The notes under the pieces are model-generated. The model was given only the letters and a program-made list of their open reading frames with translations. It was not told the DNA's origin and ran no database searches. The position numbers were made by a program, and so were the translations under genes. From Melioribacteraceae bacterium 4301-Me (GTDB lineage: Bacteria > Bacteroidota > Ignavibacteria > Ignavibacteriales > Melioribacteraceae), in the NCBI GenBank assembly GCA_041538185.1, contig JBGORM010000005.1:186001-250000 (forward strand): a stretch of DNA of 64,000 nt. Direction: 5' to 3'. Of this stretch, positions 1 to 10,578 are shown piece after piece; positions within the stretch are counted from its first letter, which is position 1, and the number at the start of each line of letters is the position of its first letter.

Positions 1-2125
<2,125 letters not shown>

Positions 2126-2139
<14 letters not shown>

Positions 2140-4771
2140 TTATAAAATTTGGGCTAAAAGTCCATCGGGAGATAGTGAAAAAGGAATATCGCTTTATCAA
2201 CATATAAAAGATATTCTTAACAATCTTGATAAACTAAAGAAATTCATAAATAATGATAAATTATATGAGCTAATCAAAATATCCGTGTTGCTGCACGATT
2301 TAGGTAAGGCATTGCCTTATTTTCAAATCAGAAGTGTTGGTAATAAAAACTATAAACCATTTAATGTATCGTCAAACATCCCACATTCAATCTTTTCATT
2401 GTTTTTAATCAATAAAAAGAAATTGAAGGAATTAATTAATGAGTTAGTTCAGCAAAAAGCAGATGAGTATACTCAATTCGTTTTGTCTGCTGTAGCTTAT
2501 CATCACTGGCGTAATAATTTTGAAGAAGTAATTCGTTATTCGAATAGTGACATTAACAAATTTCGGAATTCTAATTTCATCGAGGAAATAATAGAAAATC
2601 TCCAAGAGGATTTGCAAAATATTTTCAACGGCAAAATTGACTTAATTCAATTCGATGAAATTATGGCAAAGGAAATTTTAAATGGTTCACAAATTCAAAA
2701 TTATGCTGTACCCCCATATAATTTATATTGGCTACCAATGCGATTATCTTTCGAAGAAGTTAATGTAATAGAGTGGGTTAAAATTGCAGGCTTCTTAATG
2801 CGTTGCGATCACTTTGCTTCTTTTTGCGAAGGAGAAAATAATTTTGAATACAAAATTGAAATACCAGGATTAGAATATAATCAAATAAAAGAGAGAATCG
2901 TAGCAGCTATTCAAGAAAAAATTGGTAATGAGACTAAAATAAATCTTTGGCAAGCAGAATTAATTGAGCACAGGAATCTAAGTAATAAAAATGTTATCCT
3001 CATCGCTCCGACCGGTAGTGGTAAAACAGAATTTTCTTATCTATGGTCAAAAGGTGAGAAAACATTTTATACATTGCCTTTGCGATCAGCGGTAAATCAA
3101 ATATACGATCGCTCAATTAAATTATTTGGGGAAGATAAAACTGGTTTGCTGCATTCAGATGCAGATGTTTACTTACTTGGCGACGGTAATGAATCTGAAA
3201 ATATTGATTCATATAGCTTATCCCGACAATTAAGTTATCCTTTTATGATTTCCACAGGCGACCAGTTTTTCCCTTATGCATTAAGACCACCTTCTTATGA
3301 AAGAATCTATGCAACTTTTTCTTACTCAAGATTAGTGATTGATGAAGTACAAGCTTATAATCCTAAAGCTGCTGCAATAGTTGTAAAGTACCTTCAAGAC
3401 ATTCATAAAATGGGCGGTAAGTTTTTACTGATTACCGCTACATTACCTACTTTTATTAAGCAAGAATTAGAAAAAAGAATAAAGAATGAAAGTGAAGAGA
3501 CTACCGACTTCAAAGTGGTTGATTATTATGACCAAAATGAGACTTATGCAAGCATAAAAAAACATAAGTTGACTTTTATACTAGAAAAAAATAAAGAAAA
3601 AGAATATCAATTCTCTGATAAACTCATAAAAGACATTGTTTCTAAAGCAAAAGAAAATAACGGTCAAAGGGTTTTGGTAGTCGTTAACACTGTAAAACTT
3701 GCAATTGATACATTTGACAAAATTCAAAAATTAATCGAAAAAGAAAAAGACTTTTATATTGAACTACTCCACTCCAGATTAACTTTTGAAAAGCGACAAG
3801 AAAAAGAAAAAGGAGTTAAGAAAGAATTTTCAAATCCTAAACCCGAAGACGAACATAAACCTAAAATAGTTGTAGCTACGCAAGTTGTAGAAGCATCATT
3901 AGATTTAGATGCAGACATTCTTTTTACAGAACTCGCTCCAATGGATTCATTGATTCAACGAATGGGAAGAGTATTGCGGCGTTACAAAAATGAATCACCA
4001 AATTCTTTGGAAAGTCCGAACGTATTTATTATTGTTTTTGAAAACGGAATTGAATCAGGAGGACATACAGTATATTCAAATGATTTAATTGAAATTACTT
4101 TGAAGTTGCTCTCTAATTCACTTGATGACTTAAAACAAAATTGGTTTGACAAAAATGGATATTACAAGAAAAAAGGAAATGATTGGCGTAGTCCCAAGAC
4201 TGTTGACCAGTTTTTCAAAGCAATTAAAAAAATGGAAGAAGATGATTTCAAATTATCTGAGTCTCAGAAAAAAGAATTAGTAGAAAAACTATATAATAAA
4301 GATTTATTTGCAGAATCAGGAAGTTATCTATCAGATTTTTACAAAACACTTGATATTCTTGATGCTGGATTTATGGCCGAAAGAAAGGAGGAAGCACATC
4401 GCATATTTAGAGAAATTTCAAGCATAACAATTATACCTTATTCACAGCTGGATGAACTAAAAAACGCTTTAGAAAATTTCTTTAAAGAGAGTACTGAAAA
4501 GAAAAATCTTTATCTCAAATTCAAAGAAAAAATATTGAATAAATTTGCTCTTAATGTTTCTTTCCCTAAATGGCAATACGACGCAGTTAGATTTAGGGAG
4601 GATATTAGACTTAGTTACAAGTTGGAATTTAGTGAAAATAATTTTTCGAACTCTCAGCTTAACATATTAAAAAAATGGTGTAAGAATATTTTTGTTGTTG
4701 AAGTAAAAGATTACGATCCTAAAAAAGGAATTGTTGAGTATAGTTTCCCAGATTATGATCCTTTTATTTAA
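2126..4771 (+). CDS. cas3: CRISPR-associated helicase-nuclease Cas3
   Basis: An 881-residue Cas3 with an N-terminal HD nuclease and a C-terminal superfamily 2 helicase. The HD pair is at residues 57-58 (LLHDLGKALPYF) with a further histidine pair in YHHWRNN near residue 125. Helicase motifs follow in order: Walker A APTGSGKT near 293, DEVQAYNP near 404, ITATLPT near 435, and motifs V/VI in VVEASLDLDAD and QRMGRVLRR near 590-615. Cas3 is recruited by Cascade to nick and degrade target DNA. The ATG lies inside the end of cas5. All catalytic signatures look intact, so interference is probably functional if the upstream Cascade genes are. Confidence 0.95.
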
Positions 4772-4890
4772 TCATAGCAGAATTCTCGTGGCTAACAGTC
4801 CAGTTAGTGTCTATATTGCTTAGAAAAGTTGTTATCTTACAATATTAATATTTTACAATCATGCATCAGTTTAAAATGATGAGGAAATTT

Positions 4891-5322
4891 ATGGAAAAGT
4901 TCAACTTAAGTGAAATTAAAGAACTTTCCCGGCGCCAATATCATGACATCTGGCAGAGATACAATGCCGGCGAGCCTCTCGAAGAAGAGGAAAAAATTAT
5001 TGCAGAACTTATGGCCGAACACGAAGAATTTTATGACGACTGGAATTCAACTGACTTTGATTATGAGTACAGCCCGGAAAAGGATGAAGTAAATCCGTTT
5101 CTCCATTTAATGATTGATACTGTTGTAATGAACCAAATTTTAGCCAACGATCCACCGCAAACAAGATTTACATATAACAAATTGACAGCGCGGGGATATT
5201 CACATCTCGAAGCAATCCATGAAATTGCCGCCGTTGTAGTCGAAGAAATCTGGAATATATTGCATGAAAAAAGGCCATTTGATGAAAAAAAATATGTAAG
5301 TAAGTTGAAAAAGCTAAAATAA
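4891..5322 (+). CDS. DUF1841 family protein
   Basis: A small acidic protein of 143 residues from the ATG at 4891; an in-frame ATG at 4861 would add ten residues. I prefer 4891 because AGGAAATTT directly precedes it. The segment with HEEFYDDW, FDYEYSPEKDEVNPFLHLM and ARGYSHLEAIHEIAAVV matches the conserved core of the DUF1841 family as I recall it. Its function is unknown. It follows cas3 by about 120 bases on the same strand but is not a known Cas protein; its presence is probably positional. The ATPase gene downstream is convergent with it. Confidence 0.72.
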   Translation: MEKFNLSEIKELSRRQYHDIWQRYNAGEPLEEEEKIIAELMAEHEEFYDDWNSTDFDYEYSPEKDEVNPFLHLMIDTVVMNQILANDPPQTRFTYNKLTARGYSHLEAIHEIAAVVVEEIWNILHEKRPFDEKKYVSKLKKLK

Positions 5323-5411
5323 ACAACGTATCCAAACAATCATCCCAATCCTCCAAGCTTGGTAATCTTACATTTTGATATTATTATTGATAAGAATGAA
5401 TCATATAAACG

Positions 5412-6593
5412 TTACCCCAAATCACCACCCCACATAAAATCATGGAAAGTTGGTGATGGATATCGGGCAATTATAAAGTTCTTTGAAATATTTATACCTT
5501 TTGCAAGTGATTCTAACTGCTTCTTATCTTGTATGGTTGCTCTTTCTTTTACTTCTATTGCAGTATTCCCGTTAAGAATGAAATCTATCTCTTTGCCGGT
5601 TTTTAATGAATAATATTGTAAGTCGCCATAAAACTTTAACTGGTTGAAAACAGCATTTTCAAATTGAATTCCGCTGCTTACTTCTACAAGCTGATTTAGC
5701 AGGCCATTGTCACAAATAAATATTTTTGGAGCTTTTACAATTTCTCTATCACGGTTTTTTGAAAATACCGGCACCCGTTTGATTACAAATGTATTTTCAA
5801 GCAAATCTAAATAATTATAAACTGATGGTCTAGAAATGCCTGTAAGTGATGAAAGTTTAGAATAATCAAGGCGGGTGCATACCCTTGTTGCAACCATTTT
5901 AAGAAGATTATGCAAATTTTTTTGATCTCTTATATCTGCAATATTTTTTATATCAATGTTTAAGTAAGAACTGAGGATATCATTTACAATATCTTTTTTA
6001 TCAGATATGCTTTTTGATAATACAACTTCCGGAAAACCGCCGAAACGAATAAATTCATCATAATATTTTTTTAACCGTTCATATTCGGCAGCTATAAATT
6101 TTTTCCATTTCTGTTTGTCAGAATATTCAATATCCTTAAAAGTTAAAAACTCTCTAAAATTTAGTGTATATAACTCAAAAACTTTTTTTCTGCCGGCTAA
6201 AGATTCACTAAATAAATTTTTAATATAATATGTACTTGAACCTGTAATAACAAATTTAATTGGGTAATTGTCATAAAGATATTTTATTACACTTACTATA
6301 TCGGGAAGCAGTTGAACTTCATCAATCGCTATTAAAGTTTTTTTAGTAAAGTTTATTCCCCTTGTACTTAAAGCAGTAATGATGTTTTCATAGTTTTTTT
6401 CAGAAAAAAGTTCTCGGTTATCTATTCGCTCAAGATCAATGTAAATCTTATTATTGGTTTTGAAGTCTTCAAGAAGTTTTTTGAGTAATGTTGTTTTACC
6501 AGTACGCCTTAAACCTGTTATAACTGTAATGTATTTTTTTGAAAGATGATCCTTTAATTCGGAATATATTAGTCGCTCTTTATAATAAACCAT
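5412..6593 (-). CDS. AAA ATPase with DUF4143 C-terminal domain
   Basis: A 393-residue protein. The N-terminus has a Walker A motif GLRRTGKTTLLKKLL near residue 27 and a Walker B-like LIAIDEVQLLPD near 90, followed by an ITGSSTYYIKN sensor segment typical of the AAA_14 family. The C-terminal half carries a winged-helix-like segment (LSSLTGISRPSVYNYLDLLE) and the DUF4143 signature around FENAVFNQLK with YSLKTGKEIDFIL, which resembles the PD-(D/E)XK fold (E..D..K). Members of this family are common, mobile and often near defence genes; the role is not established. A broken partial copy lies at 7890-8090, and repeated operator-like sites precede the gene. Confidence 0.85.
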   Translation of the reverse strand: MVYYKERLIYSELKDHLSKKYITVITGLRRTGKTTLLKKLLEDFKTNNKIYIDLERIDNRELFSEKNYENIITALSTRGINFTKKTLIAIDEVQLLPDIVSVIKYLYDNYPIKFVITGSSTYYIKNLFSESLAGRKKVFELYTLNFREFLTFKDIEYSDKQKWKKFIAAEYERLKKYYDEFIRFGGFPEVVLSKSISDKKDIVNDILSSYLNIDIKNIADIRDQKNLHNLLKMVATRVCTRLDYSKLSSLTGISRPSVYNYLDLLENTFVIKRVPVFSKNRDREIVKAPKIFICDNGLLNQLVEVSSGIQFENAVFNQLKFYGDLQYYSLKTGKEIDFILNGNTAIEVKERATIQDKKQLESLAKGINISKNFIIARYPSPTFHDFMWGGDLG

Positions 6594-6607
6594 TTTTTAA
6601 CTTCCTT

Positions 6608-6670
6608 ACTATTTGCTAAAGCTAATTTACAAATAGTATTACTAAATGTAAAGTTTGTTTTACAAATAGT
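6608..6670 (-). promoter_or_regulatory. Repeated operator-like motif upstream of the ATPase gene
   Basis: ACTATTTG at 6608-6615 is the exact inverse complement of CAAATAGT at 6630-6637, and CAAATAGT recurs at 6663-6670 in a longer TTTACAAATAGTA context. A diverged TACTAAATGTAAA lies between. The cluster begins 15 bases upstream of the ATPase start. Such spaced inverted and direct repeats suggest a dimeric repressor site, perhaps for autoregulation. The degenerate copy of the gene at 7890-8090 kept part of this cluster (8100-8135). Function is inference. Confidence 0.45.
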
Positions 6671-6749
6671 AAGAAGGATTTTTTATACTAAACAATATAA
6701 AATATAGGTTTTTTGAACGAAAGGAATAGGACACGGACAACACGGATTA

Positions 6750-6799
6750 CACAGCTTGCCCCGTGTACTTTACGGGGGATTCACACTGATTAATTAAAT
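6750..6799. repeat. 50-bp intergenic repeat, copy 1 (with adjacent cacggacaacacgg motif)
   Basis: This 50-base segment is about 84% identical (8 mismatches by eye) to 7834-7883. It is immediately preceded by GGACACGGACAACACGGATT, a motif that recurs in variant form near 8178, 30464-30548 and 62264. It lies in the gap between the divergent ATPase promoter and the MNT/HEPN pair. I see no coding potential. It is a dispersed low-complexity intergenic repeat of unknown function. Confidence 0.6.
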
Positions 6800-6850
6800 C
6801 CGTGAAAATCCCACTTAAAATTCACGAGTAGGGTGTATAATTTCTGTTTG

Positions 6851-7159
6851 TTAGAGGGTAATTTCTACCCCATGCTTTATTATTTCGGAAGCAATAATAT
6901 TATTTTCATTAAAATCTTCGGGACGGAATGTGATGGGTTCAATGCGGGTGTCTATACCCCATGTTAAAATTCCAACATTAACATTATCCTGAAACCGATT
7001 CCCACTGAAGGAAGACGAAACGAGCGCTATATCAATGTCACTTTCTGCCGACGCCGTTTCTAAAACTTGTGAACCGAAGATATAAGCTTTTTCTATTTTA
7101 TAGATTTTGTTCACTTTTGCAAGATATTTTTTTACTGTATTAATTAATTCTTTATGCAT
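6851..7159 (-). CDS. MNT-type minimal nucleotidyltransferase (antitoxin-like)
   Basis: About 102 residues from the ATG at 7159; an alternative start at 7171 adds four. The nucleotidyltransferase signature FGSQ followed ten residues later by DIDIALVS gives the G-S...D-x-D active-site pattern of the MNT/KNTase family. In HEPN/MNT modules the MNT protein modifies and silences the HEPN RNase toxin. The gene overlaps the 3' end of the upstream HEPN gene, the usual arrangement. The motif has Gln in place of the usual Arg after GS, a common variation. The module sits between cas3 and cas4. Confidence 0.82.
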   Translation of the reverse strand: MHKELINTVKKYLAKVNKIYKIEKAYIFGSQVLETASAESDIDIALVSSSFSGNRFQDNVNVGILTWGIDTRIEPITFRPEDFNENNIIASEIIKHGVEITL

Positions 7160-7539
7160 TTTAATAACCAATCTTTTGTTTCGAGTACTTTGTTGAATCT
7201 TATTTGAGTGAACTCTTTTGTGGCTGTTTTATACAACGTGAATTTTTCATCAGGATACTGTGTATCTATCTGGAATTGATTTAGCTCCTGAAATAAGATT
7301 AGTTTTGAATCGTCAAGAGTAAGTTTTCCAATTTCTGCGAGTCTTAAAAGATTATGTGTCTTAGGCGGGTGATTATTTGTTACTTTTACAACAACAGCTT
7401 TTAACAATTTCTCAACACATAAGTGGCAGAGAAACAAACAAAAGTGATAATTTTTACCCGAATTGAATATATCGGCGGCAGTATTAAAATCAAGTTCTGC
7501 CGAATCAACCCAGTATCTTATTTGTTTCTCTGTATCCAT
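7144..7539 (-). CDS. HEPN domain protein (toxin partner of MNT)
   Basis: A 131-residue helical protein with the HEPN core: IRYWVDSAELDFNTAADIF at the N-terminus, then CHLCVEKLLKAVV, which corresponds to the conserved CQQAVEKALKA helix, and THNLLRLAE in the middle. HEPN proteins of this class pair with an MNT partner and can act as RNases. I do not see a clean R-x4-6-H catalytic motif, so nuclease activity is uncertain. The stop overlaps the downstream MNT start. The pair is a typical two-gene toxin-antitoxin unit embedded in the cas locus. Confidence 0.82.
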   Translation of the reverse strand: MDTEKQIRYWVDSAELDFNTAADIFNSGKNYHFCLFLCHLCVEKLLKAVVVKVTNNHPPKTHNLLRLAEIGKLTLDDSKLILFQELNQFQIDTQYPDEKFTLYKTATKEFTQIRFNKVLETKDWLLKCIKN

Positions 7540-7606
7540 TGTTATTTATTCTATTAATAAAAAATTACTTAAAAATAAATAATTATCAAAGCAGTTATCT
7601 TTTCTA

Positions 7607-7769
7607 AAACTTCCAAAATAAACGATATGAAAAAATCCAAACTACCTTATACCCAGATAAACCTTCGAGCAACAACCTCAATATAAAAAAAGTAGAAGTA
7701 ATAGAGATAATTGCCGGTAAAAAGGAATACAGAACAGTAAAAACAACAGTGAGTAGAGGAGGCACATGA
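7607..7769 (+). pseudogene. Possible C-terminal remnant of an unidentified gene
   Basis: One forward frame is open here for about 50 codons without a start and has a coding-like composition, with charged segments such as KKVEVIEIIAGKKEYRTVK before a TGA at 7767-7769. Upstream it is closed by a stop. It may be the tail of a gene disrupted by the rearrangement that produced the neighbouring ATPase fragment. I cannot name a family, and chance is a real alternative. Confidence 0.3.
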
Positions 7770-7833
7770 ACCTTGTGTATTATTACATAAATGTGTATTC
7801 GAAACCAGCTATTATTATTTAGGGCGCTGATTT

Positions 7834-7883
7834 CACAGCCTGCCCTGTGCATTTTATTTGGGACTCACACTGATTAATTAAAT
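7834..7883. repeat. 50-bp intergenic repeat, copy 2
   Basis: Second copy of the 6750-6799 repeat, same orientation, ending in the shared CACTGATTAATTAAAT. It abuts the ATPase pseudogene on its left, so the two copies flank a rearranged segment. Confidence 0.6.
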
Positions 7884-7889
7884 TCTTCT

Positions 7890-8090
7890 AATTTTTTTAG
7901 AAAAAAGTTCTCTGTTATTTATCCATTCAAGATCAGTGCAAATCTTATTATTGGTTTCGAAGTCCTCAAGAAGTTTTTAGAGTAATGTTATTTTACCAGT
8001 TCGCCTTAAACCACTTATAACTGTAATGTATTTTTTTGAAAGATGATCCTTTAATTCGGAACAAATCAGTCGTTCTTTATAATAAACAAT
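7890..8090 (-). pseudogene. Degenerate N-terminal copy of the AAA/DUF4143 ATPase
   Basis: The segment aligns closely with bases about 6410-6593, the first ~60 codons of the ATPase gene, and continues into a copy of its promoter region. The start codon has become ATT, and the codon after the Walker A Thr-Leu-Leu run has become TAA (complement of 7977-7979). The rest of the gene is missing. It is therefore a dead fragment left by duplication or recombination between related ATPase genes. Confidence 0.8.
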
Positions 8091-8200
8091 TTTTTAGCTC
8101 CTTTACTATTTGCCAAAACTGATTTACAAATAGTTAGAAGGTTTTTTATACTAACATTTTTTCAACAACAAAAGAAGTAGAACACCGACAACACTTATTA

Positions 8201-8304
8201 CCTTGATAATTTAGTAATCTTGCTAACTTGGTAATTTTGCTAATTTGGTAATCTTGCTAATTTGGTAATCTTGGTAATCTTGCTAATTTGCTAACCTGGT
8301 AATA
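8201..8304 (+). repeat. GGTAATCTT/GGTAATTT low-complexity tract preceding cas4
   Basis: About 100 bases made of variants of GGTAATCTTGGTAATTT (17-bp period, alternating 9 and 8), reading in the same direction as cas4 and ending three bases before its ATG. Related tracts occur at 8805-8880 (opposite orientation), 9383-9500 and 10500-10573. The tract leaves no room for a separate Shine-Dalgarno site. It looks like an expanded or slipped tandem repeat; function unknown. Confidence 0.75.
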
Positions 8305-8307
8305 AAC

Positions 8308-8802
8308 ATGACCGGCACCCAAATATCATATTATTTCCTTTGCCAACGTAAGCTTTGGTTGTTTACACATCAAATCGATATGGAACAAACTTCTGATACA
8401 GTTGCAATGGGTAAGTTCATTTCAGAATCAACTTACGAACGCCAAAAACATGAAATTCATATTGCAGACGATGAAGACGAGATTGTTATTGATTTCTATG
8501 ATGCCAAAAACAAAGTAATTCACGAAGTGAAAAAATCTGACAAGATGGAAGAAACACACATTTGGCAAGTGAAATTCTATATCTACGTTCTTGAAAAAAA
8601 AGGAATAGAAGGAGTAACAGGTGAAATTGATTATCCAAAACTACGTCAAAAAATTAATGTTACATTGAAAGATGACGACAGAAAAAAACTTGAAGAAATT
8701 AGAAAGGATATTACAAAAATTTTATCTATGGAAACCCCGCCTTCAACCATTAATAAACCATTTTGTAAACAATGCAGCTATTACGAACTGTGTTATGTTT
8801 GA
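8308..8802 (+). CDS. cas4: CRISPR adaptation exonuclease Cas4
   Basis: A 164-residue Cas4. The four cysteines that bind the 4Fe-4S cluster are C12 (YYFLCQRKLW), C153, C156 and C162 (CKQCSYYELCYV). The RecB-type nuclease motifs are in between: IDFYDAKNKVIHEVKKS supplies the D and E-x-K residues and QVKFYIYVL is the QhxxY motif. Cas4 trims prespacers and helps select the PAM with Cas1-Cas2. It is normally directly upstream of cas1, but here is separated from it by about 1.8 kb of inserted genes. The ATG follows a low-complexity repeat tract without a recognisable ribosome site. Confidence 0.93.
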   Translation: MTGTQISYYFLCQRKLWLFTHQIDMEQTSDTVAMGKFISESTYERQKHEIHIADDEDEIVIDFYDAKNKVIHEVKKSDKMEETHIWQVKFYIYVLEKKGIEGVTGEIDYPKLRQKINVTLKDDDRKKLEEIRKDITKILSMETPPSTINKPFCKQCSYYELCYV

Positions 8803-8804
8803 TT

Positions 8805-8880
8805 ATTACCAAGATTAGTTATTACCAAATTACCAAGATTATTTATTACCAAGTTACCAAGATTGTTTATTACCAAATTA
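8805..8880 (-). repeat. Inverted ATTACCAAG tract after cas4
   Basis: Variants of TTACCAAGATT and ATTACCAAATT repeat from just after the cas4 stop to about 8880. They are the reverse complement of the tract in front of cas4, so cas4 is bracketed by complementary repeats that could pair in RNA or DNA. The same tract is also inverted relative to 9383-9500, which brackets the frameshifted S23-type gene. Confidence 0.75.
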
Positions 8881-8950
8881 ATATGTATGTAAAATTAGTA
8901 GATGGATTTAACAATATTATAATATTATTTCAATTAATGGAGAAGTAATT

Positions 8951-9276
8951 ATGAAAATAAAAAATTTGAGGACCTTAAAGTATGGCAAGATGCACGTATT
9001 TTTACAAATGAAATTTATAGATTAACATCAAATAATAATTTTAAAAAAGATTTTGGATTAAAAGATCAAATTCAACGTGCTTCAGTTTCAATTATGAATA
9101 ATATTGCGGAGGGATTTGAAAGAGATAATAACAAAGAGTTTATAAAATTTTTAATTTATTCTAAAGGTTCGGCAGGAGAAGTACGTTCGCTAATATATCT
9201 TGCATTCGACCTTCAATATATTTCGAATGAAGAATTTATAAAAATAATTGAACATTCAATTGACATAATAAAATAA
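8951..9276 (+). pseudogene. S23-type four-helix-bundle protein gene, frameshifted
   Basis: From 8962 the frame encodes a typical S23/four-helix-bundle protein (KFEDLKVWQDARIF, then RASVSIMNNIAEGFER and SKGSAGEVRS), ending at 9276. That frame has no start codon before an internal Met at 9094. The only suitable ATG, at 8951, is one base out of register: adding one A to the run of six near 8960 would give a normal M-K-I-K-K-F-E-D start. It is either a pseudogene, a slippery-tract case, or a homopolymer sequencing error. The family is related to proteins encoded in 23S rRNA intervening sequences; cellular role unknown. Confidence 0.75.
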
Positions 9277-9586
9277 ATTTCCAAATTCATCAGCTATTTA
9301 AAAACAAATATCAAAACAAGAAATTAATGATAAAGTATTATAAAAATAGACCAAATTAATAATCAGCAAATCTTATAGCTTATTAATCTTGCTAATTTGC
9401 TAATCTTAGTAACCTGGTAATCTTGGTAACCTGGTAATCTTGGTAATTTGGTAATCTTGGTAATTTGGTAATCATGGTAATTTGGTAATCTCGGTAATTA
9501 TTCAGTTTTTTGTTGATTATATTTGAGAAGGATAATTTGAAAATGATTAAAGTATTCTATAATTAATCAAGTGATTACTATTATAT
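9277..9586. repeat. Intergenic gap dominated by GGTAATCTTGGTAATTT repeats (9383-9500)
   Basis: No gene is visible. From 9383 to about 9500 the DNA is a near-regular 17-bp tandem repeat alternating GGTAATCTT and GGTAATTT, oriented forward, with single-base variants such as GGTAATCAT. It is the longest and cleanest of the four tracts in the cas locus and lies between the frameshifted S23 gene and the AbiEii pair. Confidence 0.75.
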
Positions 9587-9841
9587 ATGCGAATTAAATG
9601 GACATATCCACAGTACGTTTCATTCCCATCGAAATACAAAAAATTTCTTTGGGAATATCCAGATCAAAAAGCCCCTCTCGAAAAAATTATATATCGAATC
9701 TTTACGTACGGTTCATTTGATGATATTCGGTGGCTCTACGAAAAATATCCAAAAGAAGCTTTAACACTTTCGAAAAAATATAACAATATTAAACGCGGTG
9801 TAAAATTTTGGATAGAGTACTGGCATGAACAAAGAATATAA
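9587..9841 (+). CDS. Small partner protein of the AbiEii-type toxin (putative antitoxin)
   Basis: An 84-residue protein with aromatic, basic character (MRIKWTYPQYVSF, then EKIIYRIFTYGSFDDIRWLYEKY). I recall similar short proteins, annotated with a DUF such as DUF6922, encoded directly upstream of AbiEii-type nucleotidyltransferases in Bacteroidetes-group genomes. The stop overlaps the start of the next gene by 17 bases, which supports a two-gene toxin-antitoxin unit. The antitoxin role is inferred from position only. Confidence 0.65.
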   Translation: MRIKWTYPQYVSFPSKYKKFLWEYPDQKAPLEKIIYRIFTYGSFDDIRWLYEKYPKEALTLSKKYNNIKRGVKFWIEYWHEQRI

Positions 9842-10388
9842 ATTGCTTTTCAACCTAGCAAAAGAAATTAACAAATTATTTCCTTCATTTTATCTTGCTG
9901 GAGGAACTGCTTTAATGTTCAGGCACAAACATCGAATTAGTGTTGATTTAGATTTTTTTAGTCAAAAACCATTTTCATATGCACGACTTTCAACAAAAAT
10001 CAGAAAAAATTTTATAGTTGAAGCAGAAGAACACTTAGGAGATAATATTGATTTCTTTATTGAAAGTAAAAAAGTTTCATTTGTTTTCTTCCCTTTTAAG
10101 AACATTTTCCCTCTTGAAAATCTAAATGAAGTTATGATAGCATCTGATTATGATATTTTTCTGAATAAAATTTATGCCGCTGGGAGAAGAATAGAACCGA
10201 AAGATCCATATGATGCAGCTTTTCTTTATAAAAAACATCACTGGAATAAAAAACAAATTAAAAATGATTTTGAAAAAAAATTTCCAAATCAAAGCTTTGA
10301 ATTATTTTTAGGTGCTTTAATCAATTTTAATGATTATCCCAAATTAAATAAATGGATTAAAAAAGAATTAATAAAATTGATTGAATAG
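9825..10388 (+). CDS. AbiEii/AbiGii-type nucleotidyltransferase (toxin)
   Basis: A 187-residue protein with the AbiEii signature FYLAGGTALMFRHKHRISVDLDFF near residues 23-46, in which the G-G-T-A-L and D-L-D-F parts form the nucleotidyltransferase active site. Proteins of this family (AbiEii, MenT-like) transfer nucleotides to targets such as tRNA and act as toxins or abortive-infection effectors. A later KIYAAGRRIEPKDPYDAAFL segment matches the conserved region with the catalytic Lys and Asp. The gene overlaps its small upstream partner. The unit splits cas4 from cas1. Confidence 0.85.
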   Translation: MNKEYKLLFNLAKEINKLFPSFYLAGGTALMFRHKHRISVDLDFFSQKPFSYARLSTKIRKNFIVEAEEHLGDNIDFFIESKKVSFVFFPFKNIFPLENLNEVMIASDYDIFLNKIYAAGRRIEPKDPYDAAFLYKKHHWNKKQIKNDFEKKFPNQSFELFLGALINFNDYPKLNKWIKKELIKLIE

Positions 10389-10389
10389 A

Positions 10390-10435
10390 TGCTAACTTGC
10401 CTACTGTAAGCAGGCTTGCCTATTATAAGTAGGTA
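10390..10435. repeat. Short palindromic repeat (CTTGCCTAC/GTAGG family)
   Basis: The sequence CTTGCCTACTGTAAGCAGG followed by CTTGCCTATTATAAGTAGG contains two imperfect palindromes. Related units with better pairing occur at 30391-30425, 53043-53075, 62280-62300 and 62337-62375, always intergenic. It resembles REP-type elements; no transposase is present nearby. Confidence 0.5.
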
Positions 10436-10499
10436 AAATTATTATTCTTCATCCCTTTTTTCTTTAATGTAATTTCGTCTCAAATAAACGACCTTTGCA

Positions 10500-10573
10500 T
10501 AATCTTGGCAATCTTAGTAATCTTAATAATTTAGTAATCTTGGTAATTTGGTAATCTTGGTAACTTGGTAATA
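10500..10573 (+). repeat. GGTAATCTT/GGTAATTT tract preceding cas1
   Basis: About 75 bases of variants of AATCTTGGTAATTTGGT, ending five bases before the cas1 ATG. Same orientation as the tract before cas4. As there, no separate ribosome binding site is visible between the repeats and the start codon. Confidence 0.7.
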
Positions 10574-10578
10574 AAAAA

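Noticed and set aside
7604..7852. Minus-strand frame between the HEPN gene and cas4
   Set aside because: It runs across a dispersed repeat and opposite a more coding-like forward remnant; composition is not protein-like.
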